From: Campylobacter sp.
Lineage (GTDB): Bacteria; Campylobacterota; Campylobacteria; Campylobacterales; Campylobacteraceae
Direction: 5' to 3'
Length of the DNA: 5,441 nt
NCBI GenBank assembly: GCA_021203945.1
Contig: JAJQAF010000122.1
Location: 1 to 5,441, forward strand
The position numbers and the translations under genes were made by a program. Below the pieces are notes generated by a model. The model was not told the DNA's origin and searched no databases. It worked only from the letters and a program-made list of their open reading frames with translations. This document shows positions 1 to 5,441 of the stretch, one piece after another; within the stretch, counting starts at the first letter, position 1, and each line of letters opens with the position of its first letter.

Positions 1-62
1 GGGTATTAAAAAGCCGTCTTGTATCGGAGCTAAATTGTTGTATTCGGCGTTTAAAAAGGCTC

Positions 63-80
63 AATCGCTCCTAAGCGATT
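63..80. other. Small perfect hairpin, possible weak terminator
   Basis: AATCGCT (63-69) and AGCGATT (74-80) form a perfect 7-bp stem with a 4-base loop. On the plus strand the stem overlaps the TAA at 80-82 that closes the open run entering from the left edge, and is followed by AAAATTTGTTT. On the minus strand a T5 run lies a few bases beyond it. It could end transcription of a gene lying left of the window, but neither side has a tight U-tract, so the role is uncertain. Confidence 0.3.
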
Positions 81-135
81 AAAATTTGTTTCAGAATTTC
101 AAAATCTAAATTTATAGAAATTTTAAAGCTGTTTT

Positions 136-183
136 CCACTTCGTTTCACTCGTGGCTGACAAGCAGAACCACTTCGTTTCACT
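136..183. repeat. 15-bp direct repeat pair
   Basis: CCACTTCGTTTCACT occurs exactly at 136-150 and again at 169-183, a period of 33 bases. The bases after each copy are also loosely alike (TGACAAGCAG and TGACAAATAAG), so this looks like a decayed two-copy tandem duplication. No coding function or protein site is evident. Confidence 0.7.
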
Positions 184-494
184 TTGACAAATAAGCTATC
201 AAAATCTACAATTTATATATGAAAAACAAGTTTGCAAACGGTAAAATCGTATAAACCGGCTTTAAAGACCGCTTGGCTTGTTTTTAAATATCTTAAATTC
301 ATGGGAAAAAAGAGAATTTTACTTTTATCCTAAGGAGAAAATATCTATCCGCTCAAACCATAGGTAATTTACCCAAATTGATAGAAAAAAATGGGTTTTG
401 GGTAGGTTGAATATGAGTGTTAGCCTTTGTTTAAAATTTTTTAAAGTCGCCGTAAAAACGCCTTTATCGCTACAAAACGGCTAAAATTATAAAA

Positions 495-511
495 GGCGAG
501 CCGAGCTCGCC
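495..511 (-). terminator. Intrinsic terminator of flgE
   Basis: GGCGAGC (495-501) and GCTCGCC (505-511) form a perfect, GC-rich 7-bp stem with a 3-base loop. Read on the minus strand it starts 16 bases after the flgE stop codon and is followed by TTTTATAATTTT, the U-rich tail expected of a Rho-independent terminator. On the plus strand the following bases are A-rich, so it works in the flgE direction only. This supports flgE being the last, and probably only, gene of its transcript. Confidence 0.85.
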
Positions 512-527
512 CAAAAATAAAAGTAGA

Positions 528-3026
528 TTATTGTTTAAGTTGTAAAAGCGTGTTTAACATCTCATCGCTAGTCGTTATTGTTTTAGAATTCGCTTGAAAA
601 CCTCTTTGAATAACGATAAGATCGGTCAATGCGCGACTCAAATCAACGTTGCTGGCTTCAAGCTTCGACGCCGCGACGGTTCCTTTATCTCCGGTTCCAG
701 CCGCACCTATAACCGCTTCGCCGGAGTTTGCGGTCTGAGAAAATACGTTACCGCCTTCGGATTGCAAGCCTTCGTTGTTCGTAAAGGTCGCTAGCGCCAC
801 TTGCGCCAGACCAAAACTTTGTCCGTTCGTAAACGCTCCGATAAGAGTTCCCGTCTCGTCGATTTTTATATCCGTTAGCGTTCCGCCGGTATATCCGTCT
901 TGAGATATAGATTCGGTCGATGAATCTTTATCAAAGCTAGTTAAGCCGTTAAAATCAGTGCCTAAACCGAAATTTAGCGATACGTTTTGACCCGCCTGAG
1001 AGCCGTTATTGGCGGTAAATGTAAATGTAGCCGGGTTAAAGCTAGCCAGCGAGCCGTTGGAGTTAAATCTAAGAGAGCCGGTGATAACGTTATCCGGACC
1101 CTCGCCGGAATAGTTTATCTTTGCGGGTTCGGGAACTTGTATAAGCATACTCCACTCCGTTCCACCGTCATTTGTAGTGCCCGTCTTTGCCCATTTTATG
1201 CTAACCGTGTGTTTTGAACCCAAAGAGTCGAAAATTTCAGCGGTCGAGCCGTGGCTTGACATCATTAGCTTGCCGCTATTTCTTATGGCTTGACCGGGAC
1301 TTAAAGCACCATCAAGCGCTTTCATAACCGTCGTTAGCCTTACGTTTTCGTTTATGGCGGAAGTTCCCGTAGTCGCTTCGGTAGTTAATCCTGTAGTCGT
1401 CATATAAACGGCTCTATCAAATATCCCGTTTGACGGATTTTCTATTTGGAACTGACCCGACGTATTTACCGTAAATGTCAGACCGTCATTTAGATCGGAT
1501 ACGCTTGCCGCCGTTACACCTGCAGCAGCCGCAGTACCTGCCGCCGTTGCAGCAGCCGTATTTGTCGGATCCGCTTTTGCCGCCGCAGCAGCCGTTTCCG
1601 CAGCGGTCGCCGCTTGAGTTGCCGTATCTCCCGCGGCTATTCTCGTTGCATATGTGTTGTTGTAAGTAGTATTATAAATGTTATTTAAATAACTTTGTTC
1701 AACCGCCGCGGCTACTTGAGCTTGAGCGTCTGCGTCCGTTTTGGCGCTTACTATTATTCCGTCGCCGTCGTAATCAACGTGATTTCTTGCGTCCTCTTGC
1801 ATAGCTGCACGTAGATCTTCGGTAGTGGTAACCATTCTCGCTATTTTGTCGTCATTCGTATGAACCGCCGTAGTTTGAGAATTCGTATATTGATACTTAT
1901 ACGCGGTGATAATATCCACACTGGATAGTCCCGTATTGTCGCCGTTATTTACGGTTAGATGAATGTTTTTGGTGCTATCGGTAGTGCCGGAGTTATTTCT
2001 ATTAACCAGAGTAAGTTTGTTACCTTCCGAAATTTCGGCTTGAACGCCGGTTTTATTGTATTGCGCGTTTATCGCCGCCGCAACGTCGCTTATGCTGGTT
2101 ATAGCGTTTGCCGCGCTTGTGATAGTCGTGCCGTTTAACGTTATATTTAGCGTAGCCCCTCCCGAAAATTGTCCGATATTTTGCGTCGCACCGCTACCTA
2201 CCGTAAATTTTGTAGATTTTGCATTTGCATAACTTACCCATAAGCCTTGATTGTTTCTCAAAGCCAGTCCGTTTCCAAGCTCGTCAAACGTTACTCCAAG
2301 ATCGACCCCGCGTTCGGTTAAAACTTGCTCGTTTTTAGAATTCGTATAAAATTCATTATTATTTACGTCGTTTTCGTTATGAACTTCGTTTCCGTCCAGC
2401 TCGCCGTTATCGTTGTAATCCCTGCCGCCAGAAACCGAATCCAACGAATAAATAGGTGTGCTCCTAGCGCCGATAGTGTTGCCTGAGTCCAGATTGCCCT
2501 TTATTTTAACTTCTGTCGTGGCGCGCGCCGGAGTGGTTAAGCCCTCTTTGATGACGATATTTTGGATAGGCCCAGTCGAATCGATAGTTCCGGTCTCGTC
2601 GTCTCTTGTCCAGCCTTGCACGATATATCCGCTATTATTTACGAAATTTCCCGCTTTATCGCGCACAAAGTCGCCGTTTCTAGTATAGTATCTCGTAGTG
2701 CCGCCGTCAGGACTAACGATGAAAAAGCCGTTTCCTTGAAGAGCCAAATCGGTTTGTTTATCGGTTGAAGTAAGCGTGCCTTGAGAAAATATCCTAGTCG
2801 TTGAATTTATCGTCGTTCCAAGACCTATTTGCATGGCGTTTTGACCGCCTAACTCACCCTGAGGTGCTGTGGCTACACGCGGAGTTTGACTCAATATATC
2901 CGCAAAGTTCGCTCTGTTGTATTTATAACCGTAAGTATTTACGTTGGCGATATTGTTACCTTCTACGTCCATGGCTATCTGATGGGCTTGTAAGCCCGAA
3001 ACGCCGGACCAAAGTGATCTCATCAT
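528..3026 (-). CDS. flgE: Flagellar hook protein FlgE
   Basis: FlgE polymerises into the hook, the curved universal joint linking the flagellar rod to the filament; it is exported by the flagellar type III apparatus and has no signal peptide. Residues 1-40 (LWSGVSGLQAHQIAMDVEGN, then NIANVNTYG) are the N-terminal rod/hook motif. Residues 790-832 (LEASNVDLSRALTDLIVIQR, then GFQANSKTITTSDEMLNTLL) are the matching C-terminal helix; together they form the D0 core. The middle is surface-domain sequence, with a flagellin-hook-IN-like segment at about 284-365 (ISDVAAAINA, GVQAEIS). At 832 residues it is of the long Campylobacter type, far longer than the enterobacterial hook protein of about 400. 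Odd parts are an EF-hand-like loop at 203-214 and an Ala/Thr-rich insert at 434-508. The first of two adjacent ATGs is chosen because AAGGA lies 7 bases upstream. A sigma-54 promoter precedes it and a terminator follows. Confidence 0.97.
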   Translation of the reverse strand: MMRSLWSGVSGLQAHQIAMDVEGNNIANVNTYGYKYNRANFADILSQTPRVATAPQGELGGQNAMQIGLGTTINSTTRIFSQGTLTSTDKQTDLALQGNGFFIVSPDGGTTRYYTRNGDFVRDKAGNFVNNSGYIVQGWTRDDETGTIDSTGPIQNIVIKEGLTTPARATTEVKIKGNLDSGNTIGARSTPIYSLDSVSGGRDYNDNGELDGNEVHNENDVNNNEFYTNSKNEQVLTERGVDLGVTFDELGNGLALRNNQGLWVSYANAKSTKFTVGSGATQNIGQFSGGATLNITLNGTTITSAANAITSISDVAAAINAQYNKTGVQAEISEGNKLTLVNRNNSGTTDSTKNIHLTVNNGDNTGLSSVDIITAYKYQYTNSQTTAVHTNDDKIARMVTTTEDLRAAMQEDARNHVDYDGDGIIVSAKTDADAQAQVAAAVEQSYLNNIYNTTYNNTYATRIAAGDTATQAATAAETAAAAAKADPTNTAAATAAGTAAAAGVTAASVSDLNDGLTFTVNTSGQFQIENPSNGIFDRAVYMTTTGLTTEATTGTSAINENVRLTTVMKALDGALSPGQAIRNSGKLMMSSHGSTAEIFDSLGSKHTVSIKWAKTGTTNDGGTEWSMLIQVPEPAKINYSGEGPDNVITGSLRFNSNGSLASFNPATFTFTANNGSQAGQNVSLNFGLGTDFNGLTSFDKDSSTESISQDGYTGGTLTDIKIDETGTLIGAFTNGQSFGLAQVALATFTNNEGLQSEGGNVFSQTANSGEAVIGAAGTGDKGTVAASKLEASNVDLSRALTDLIVIQRGFQANSKTITTSDEMLNTLLQLKQ

Positions 3027-3033
3027 CGGTTTA

Positions 3034-3038
3034 TCCTT
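3034..3038 (-). promoter_or_regulatory. flgE Shine-Dalgarno sequence
   Basis: On the minus strand AAGGA sits 7 bases before the ATG at 3026 and 10 bases before the second ATG at 3023. The spacing favours the first ATG, giving a protein that begins MMRS, as in other Campylobacter hook proteins. Confidence 0.8.
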
Positions 3039-3067
3039 TTTGTGTTTTAAATTTATTGTATAAATAT

Positions 3068-3087
3068 AAGCAAAAGACTTTCCAAAA
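3068..3087 (-). promoter_or_regulatory. Sigma-54 (RpoN) promoter of flgE
   Basis: The minus strand reads TTTTGGAAAGTCTTTTGCTT. It has the invariant GG (3083-3082) and GC (3071-3070) separated by exactly 10 bases, with the TTTGGAA and TTGCTT contexts typical of Campylobacter RpoN sites. The start of transcription is predicted near 3058, leaving a leader of about 31 bases that contains the Shine-Dalgarno. It is established that middle-class flagellar genes, including the hook gene, depend on RpoN and the FlgS/FlgR two-component system in Campylobacter. Position and fit make this a strong assignment from sequence alone. Confidence 0.88.
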
Positions 3088-3094
3088 TTTATAG

Positions 3095-3530
3095 GCTAAA
3101 TTTCAGAATTAAAAAGAACGTTTAAATCATAAGAAACCATACGAAATTTAACGGCGGGAGTTATTTATATAGCGTTTTAGCAACGTCGCATTCGGTCGCA
3201 TTCGCACGGGCTTTAAAATTTAGCGTTTTTACATAGGCGTTCGTTCGTGCGAGCTTTATAGCGTTTAATTTTAAGCGTGTATTACGACGACAAACGATAC
3301 GGCGAAATTTAGGTAAGCGTTCGTGCTATATGCTAAGCGGCAAGCTAAAATTTTAACGACTTGGCTAAAACGGCAGGAAAATTGGCGGTTTGGTTATAAA
3401 TTTGCGTTTGGTAGCGTGCGATGTGAGGGTTAAATTTTGACGGAGCGACGGCGGATATGAGGGCGATATATCGGAGCGGTAGAATTTTCGTCGGTAAGCG
3501 CTGCGAATGACACGGCTAAACACAAGGATC
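3095..3530. other. Non-coding stretch between flgE promoter and transporter
   Basis: I see no gene here. A 66-codon open frame on the minus strand (3365-3565) overlaps the transporter hairpin, is rich in Arg/Ser/Pro, has no family resemblance and no convincing ribosome binding site. The stretch alternates between AT-rich blocks and CG-containing words. It includes a tandem 10-mer at 3185-3204 and the repeated word GCGTTCGTGC (a variant at 3237-3250, exact at 3317-3326). It could be decayed coding sequence, but no frame gave a recognisable protein. Confidence 0.55.
3185..3204. repeat. Tandem 10-bp repeat
   Basis: GTCGCATTCG occurs twice head to tail (3185-3194 and 3195-3204). The related words GCGTTCGTTCGTGC (3237-3250) and GCGTTCGTGC (3317-3326) follow downstream. 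Function unknown; probably a replication-slippage product in non-coding DNA. Confidence 0.65.
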
Positions 3531-3570
3531 GGGTTTTGCAAACGGATAGCATTGTCCGTCTGCAAAAACC
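3531..3570 (-). terminator. Long imperfect hairpin after transporter gene
   Basis: The arms 3531-3546 (GGGTTTTGCAAACGGA) and 3555-3570 (TCCGTCTGCAAAAACC) pair over 16 positions, with two imperfect ones; one of these becomes a G-U pair in the minus-strand RNA. The loop is 8 bases. The hairpin begins immediately after the transporter stop codon. No U-tract follows on either strand, so it may act as a 3'-end stabiliser, or as a non-canonical terminator, rather than a textbook Rho-independent one. Confidence 0.5.
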
Positions 3571-4920
3571 TTATAAAATCATCGCGCCTATAATGCCGCC
3601 TATCATAAGCGGAATATTAAAAAATAAAAACGTCGGCACGCACGTATCGTAGATGTGATTGTGCTGTCCGTCGGCGTTTAATCCCGACGTAGGTCCAAGC
3701 GTGCTGTCGCTGGCGGGGCTTCCCGCGTCTCCAAGCGCCGCTGCGATACCGACAAGAAGTATAATCGCTGCGGGCGAAAATCCGAGCGAAAGCGAAAGCG
3801 GAACGTAGATAGCCGCGATTATCGGGATCGTGCCGAAACTCGTGCCGATACCCATAGTTACGAGCAGTCCGATAATCAGCATTAAAAACGCGCCTCCGAG
3901 TTTGCCGCCCGCGATAGTGCTTGCAAAGCTCACAAGCTCTTCAATCCCGCCGCTCTCGCGCAAAACCGAGCCGTAACCCGCCGCAACAAGCATAATAAAA
4001 GCAATAAATCCCATCATCGCAAGTCCGTTATCCATCATCTTATCAACTTTTTTATATTCGATTCCGCCGAAAATTATCATCGTTAAAAGCCCGAGCAACG
4101 CCCCAAGCGGCATAGATTCGGTGTAAAGTTGCACGCTAAATGCAACGATCGCACCGCCTAGCACCGCCCACTCTTTTTTGCTCATCGTTAAATTTTCGCC
4201 CGAAAATGTCGCGGCTACGACATCATCTTTGTATTTGCGCGGTTTTGCGTAAAATACGAAAACGGCAAGCAACAAACCTATGAACATGGACGCGCCGCCT
4301 ATCCACATAACGCTTCCGATATCTGAAATTTCAACATTTACGCCGTTGTTTGCAAGCTCCTTTTTGATAATTCCGTGAAAAATCAGACCAAATCCCACGC
4401 TAAGGCTCACGTAAGGAGCTTCCAAGCCGAATGTCAAAGCCGTTGCGATTGCGCGTCTGTCGATGTTTAGCCTATTCATCAGCGATAAGAGCGGAGGGAT
4501 AAGAATAGGAATAAACGCGATATGAACGGGGATTAAATTTTGTGAAAAGCACGCTATTGCCGCTATTATCAAGGCAAAATACGTGCGAGTGTCGCTTAAG
4601 GTTTTGCTTATTTTATTTATCAAAATCGCCGTTAAATTCGTATTGGCAATCACCGCCGCAAGCGCACCCAGCAAGATATAACTAAGCGATGTTTCAAGGT
4701 TGCCCTGCATGCCCTTTATCAGCGTAGCGGTCGTATCGCCGAGCGAACCGAAAAATACCTTAAAGCCTTCTAAAATTCCGGACTCAAAGCCTGAAAATCC
4801 GTGCTTATACATCACGCCTGCGATTAGCGCGGAAACCAAAATGGAAAGCAAGATGTTAAATTTAAACAGACAAAGCGCAGTCATAACAAGAATGCTGACA
4901 ACAACGGGATTGGTTAGCAT
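3571..4920 (-). CDS. Na+/H+ antiporter family transporter (YuiF/HisP-like)
   Basis: This is a 449-residue inner-membrane protein with roughly 11-12 hydrophobic segments and almost no soluble domains. It resembles the NhaC-related group in which an N-terminal Na_H_antiport_2-type region precedes a Na_H_antiporter domain. The most diagnostic part is near the C-terminus: GDAGSPASDSTLGPTSGLN (397-415), then DGQHNHIYDTC (417-427), a signature shared with Bacillus YuiF-type proteins. Other likely pore residues are in FSQNLIPVH (125-133) and GIGTSFGTIP (357-366). The family is annotated as Na+/H+ antiporters, but some members are proposed to carry amino acids such as histidine, so the substrate is not fixed by sequence. 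The ATG is preceded by AAGGA with a 5-base gap, and the protein has full family length. No gene on the same strand is close enough to form an operon with it. Confidence 0.88.
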   Translation of the reverse strand: MLTNPVVVSILVMTALCLFKFNILLSILVSALIAGVMYKHGFSGFESGILEGFKVFFGSLGDTTATLIKGMQGNLETSLSYILLGALAAVIANTNLTAILINKISKTLSDTRTYFALIIAAIACFSQNLIPVHIAFIPILIPPLLSLMNRLNIDRRAIATALTFGLEAPYVSLSVGFGLIFHGIIKKELANNGVNVEISDIGSVMWIGGASMFIGLLLAVFVFYAKPRKYKDDVVAATFSGENLTMSKKEWAVLGGAIVAFSVQLYTESMPLGALLGLLTMIIFGGIEYKKVDKMMDNGLAMMGFIAFIMLVAAGYGSVLRESGGIEELVSFASTIAGGKLGGAFLMLIIGLLVTMGIGTSFGTIPIIAAIYVPLSLSLGFSPAAIILLVGIAAALGDAGSPASDSTLGPTSGLNADGQHNHIYDTCVPTFLFFNIPLMIGGIIGAMIL

Positions 4921-4948
4921 AAAAATCCTTTTTAAAATTTAAACGATA

Positions 4949-4971
4949 ATTATAGCGGCATTTGACTTAAA
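4949..4971 (-). promoter_or_regulatory. Probable sigma-70 promoter of the transporter gene
   Basis: On the minus strand a perfect TATAAT (4954-4949) lies 28 bases before the ATG, with TTTAAGT (4971-4965) upstream. TTTAAGT resembles the element reported upstream of Campylobacter promoters, although the 10-base gap to the -10 box is shorter than usual. Transcription would start near 4942, leaving a leader of about 21 bases that carries the Shine-Dalgarno. Confidence 0.55.
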
Positions 4972-5004
4972 TTTAAAAATTATATTAAAATTTAATTTTT
5001 ATTG

Positions 5005-5016
5005 TTTTGTTACAAT
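5005..5016 (+). promoter_or_regulatory. Possible rightward promoter before SMR remnant
   Basis: TTTTGTTACAAT has a TACAAT -10 box preceded by TTTTG, the arrangement typical of Campylobacter sigma-70 promoters, which rely on a T-rich tract rather than a strong -35 box. The AT-rich 4970-5004 lies upstream. It would transcribe the SMR pseudogene and possibly read on into ilvD. As the 5' end of the SMR gene appears to be gone, this may be a chance or displaced promoter. Confidence 0.35.
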
Positions 5017-5019
5017 ACA

Positions 5020-5255
5020 TGTGTAAAAACGCCTGTGAAAAAGGTCGCCGCAGTGTTGCTTTTAGCCATAAATTTCGCTATCTCACTAGGGCTTAAAAGC
5101 CATGCAATGAAAGGCTTTGAATGCGATATGGATGGGATCGGAGCTATCGGAGCGGTCTTGGTGGGCGTATTTTTAACGGCGACAGGCTAAGCTTAAAACA
5201 ATACGTCTTTTTATTTTTAATCATATCCGGCGTTATTAGGATTAAAGCCGGTTTG
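5020..5255 (+). pseudogene. Broken small multidrug resistance (SMR) transporter
   Basis: SMR proteins are drug or guanidinium exporters of about 105 residues with four membrane helices. Here pieces line up in SMR order but in three frames. Helix 2 reads KKVAAVLLLAINFAISLGL then SHAMK (from 5038). AIWM, the start of the conserved helix-3 motif, is in the next frame (5123-5134). GIGAIGAVLVGVF returns to the first frame (5134-5172). NGDRLSLKQYVFLFLIISGV then IRIKAG, helix 4, is in the third frame (5175-5252). Two of the breaks fall at a G run (5134-5136) and a T run (5170-5174), each explained by loss of one base. The first lies where the expected residues between helix 2 and AIWM are missing. 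Helix 1, with the essential glutamate, is not found upstream. The TAA at 5188 ends the first frame early. The family assignment rests on motif recognition; the closest SMR subgroup is unclear, perhaps SugE/Gdn-like. Confidence 0.78.
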
Positions 5256-5274
5256 ACGCCGCGGCAAAAGACTT

Positions 5275-5298
5275 TTGAATTTAAAAAGCAAAATTCAA
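5275..5298. promoter_or_regulatory. Perfect inverted repeat upstream of ilvD
   Basis: TTGAATTT (5275-5282) and AAATTCAA (5291-5298) are perfect inverted repeats separated by 8 bases. The centre lies about 45 bases before the predicted ilvD transcription start, a position suited to a dimeric regulator. A T-rich stretch follows on the plus strand, so it could instead be a weak terminator of the upstream remnant. The AT-only character of most of the arms means chance cannot be excluded. Confidence 0.35.
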
Positions 5299-5313
5299 CT
5301 TTGATTTTTGTTA

Positions 5314-5325
5314 TTTTGCTAAAAT
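5314..5325 (+). promoter_or_regulatory. Probable ilvD promoter
   Basis: TTTTGCTAAAAT has a TAAAAT -10 box preceded by TTTTGC and a T-rich tract (TTGATTTTTGTTATT), the Campylobacter sigma-70 pattern. Transcription would start near 5332, about 25 bases before the ilvD ATG. It has the same form as the site at 5005-5016. Confidence 0.5.
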
Positions 5326-5356
5326 TAATAATTCAATCTAAATTTAAAGGGCAATT

Positions 5357-5441
5357 ATGAGAAGCGATCTAATCAAAAAAGGCTATACGCGCGCTCCGCA
5401 CCGCTCGCTTTTAAGAGCTACGGGACTAAAAGACTCTGATT
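5357..5441 (+). CDS. ilvD: Dihydroxy-acid dehydratase, N-terminus (cut by window edge)
   Basis: IlvD is a cytoplasmic iron-sulfur enzyme that dehydrates 2,3-dihydroxy-acids to 2-keto acids, the shared step of valine, leucine and isoleucine synthesis (and, through the valine keto acid, of pantothenate). Only 28 codons are present, reading [20 protein letters not shown] and then ATGLKDSD. This opening is strongly conserved in IlvD, with the hallmark [13 protein letters not shown], so the identification is secure despite the short length. The cysteines that bind the cluster lie beyond the edge. The ATG is preceded by AAAGGG with a gap of about 5 bases. The gene seems to have its own promoter and does not depend on the broken SMR gene upstream. 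Confidence 0.93.
   Translation, partial: MRSDLIKKGYTRAPHRSLLRATGLKDSD

Larger units (their letters stand above)
1..527. other. Non-coding left flank of flgE
   Basis: This stretch holds no gene I can identify on either strand. Short open runs exist at the left edge: plus frame 2-82 reads GIKKPSCIGAKLLYSAFKKA and ends at TAA 80-82, and the minus strand reads open below position 60. Neither is long enough to call. Visible structure includes a perfect 7-bp hairpin at 63-80, a 15-bp direct repeat at 136-150 and 169-183, a 12-bp stem with two G-U pairs at 366-377/397-408, and the flgE terminator at 495-511. The purine-rich TAAGGAG near 330 looks like a ribosome binding site but no start codon follows it at a usable distance. 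The DNA is AT-rich, like other Campylobacter intergenic regions. Confidence 0.6.

Noticed and set aside
320..345. TAAGGAG in the left flank as a ribosome binding site for a small gene
   Set aside because: No ATG, GTG or TTG follows at a usable spacing with an open frame.
594..1669. Plus-strand open frames within flgE
   Set aside because: They are antisense to a certain gene, lack ribosome binding sites and show low-complexity or Cys/Arg-rich chance sequence.
2458..3094. Plus-strand open frames opposite the flgE 5' half and promoter
   Set aside because: They are antisense shadows of flgE with no family likeness.
3365..3565. 66-codon open frame on the minus strand
   Set aside because: It begins inside the hairpin after the transporter gene, has no convincing ribosome binding site, and its composition (Arg, Ser, Pro-rich, no family likeness) is that of chance translation.
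5002..5190. Reading 5002-5190 as an intact 62-residue membrane protein
   Set aside because: Its start would be a TTG inside the promoter-like sequence, and its SMR likeness is broken by the other frames, so it is part of a pseudogene.
5121..5360. Reading 5121-5360 as a 79-residue protein
   Set aside because: Only the stretch NGDRLSLKQYVF to IRIKAG is SMR-like. The first residues are out of frame with the real motif and the tail is AT-rich intergenic sequence running into the ilvD start.
1..5441. CRISPR array, tRNA or rRNA gene, insertion sequence
   Set aside because: No regularly spaced repeats, no cloverleaf pattern, no rRNA words and no transposase or terminal inverted repeats were seen.

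Overview
The window reads as a flagellated Campylobacter-type epsilonproteobacterium. The flagellar hook protein opens with the Campylobacter-style start MMRSLWSGVSGLQ. The intergenic DNA is rich in AAATTT, and the promoter-like sites have the T-rich upstream tracts usual in this genus. The GC-richer coding usage fits an oral species such as those around C. rectus, C. showae or C. curvus better than C. jejuni. The species guess is inference only.

Layout from left to right. Positions 1-527 hold no gene I can identify: a few small hairpins, a 15-bp direct repeat and, at 495-511, a clear intrinsic terminator for the gene that follows. Positions 528-3026 (minus strand) encode the 832-residue hook protein FlgE, with a Shine-Dalgarno sequence and a well-matched sigma-54 (RpoN) promoter just upstream at 3068-3087. 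Positions 3095-3530 are another non-coding stretch with short repeats. Positions 3571-4920 (minus strand) encode a 449-residue membrane transporter of the Na+/H+ antiporter (YuiF/HisP-like) family, with a long imperfect hairpin touching its stop codon. About 5020-5255 (plus strand) is a broken small multidrug resistance (SMR) transporter: its residues can be followed through three reading frames and its first membrane helix is missing. The right edge (5357 onward, plus strand) is the first 28 codons of ilvD, dihydroxy-acid dehydratase, with its own Shine-Dalgarno and a probable promoter.

The genes are independent units rather than one operon. flgE appears to be a single-gene, RpoN-controlled transcription unit. 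The antiporter is transcribed leftward and ilvD rightward from separate promoters, with the SMR remnant between them. I found no new multi-gene system. The most notable points are the SMR pseudogene, a canonical EF-hand-type loop and an Ala/Thr-rich insert inside FlgE, and a perfect inverted repeat upstream of ilvD.
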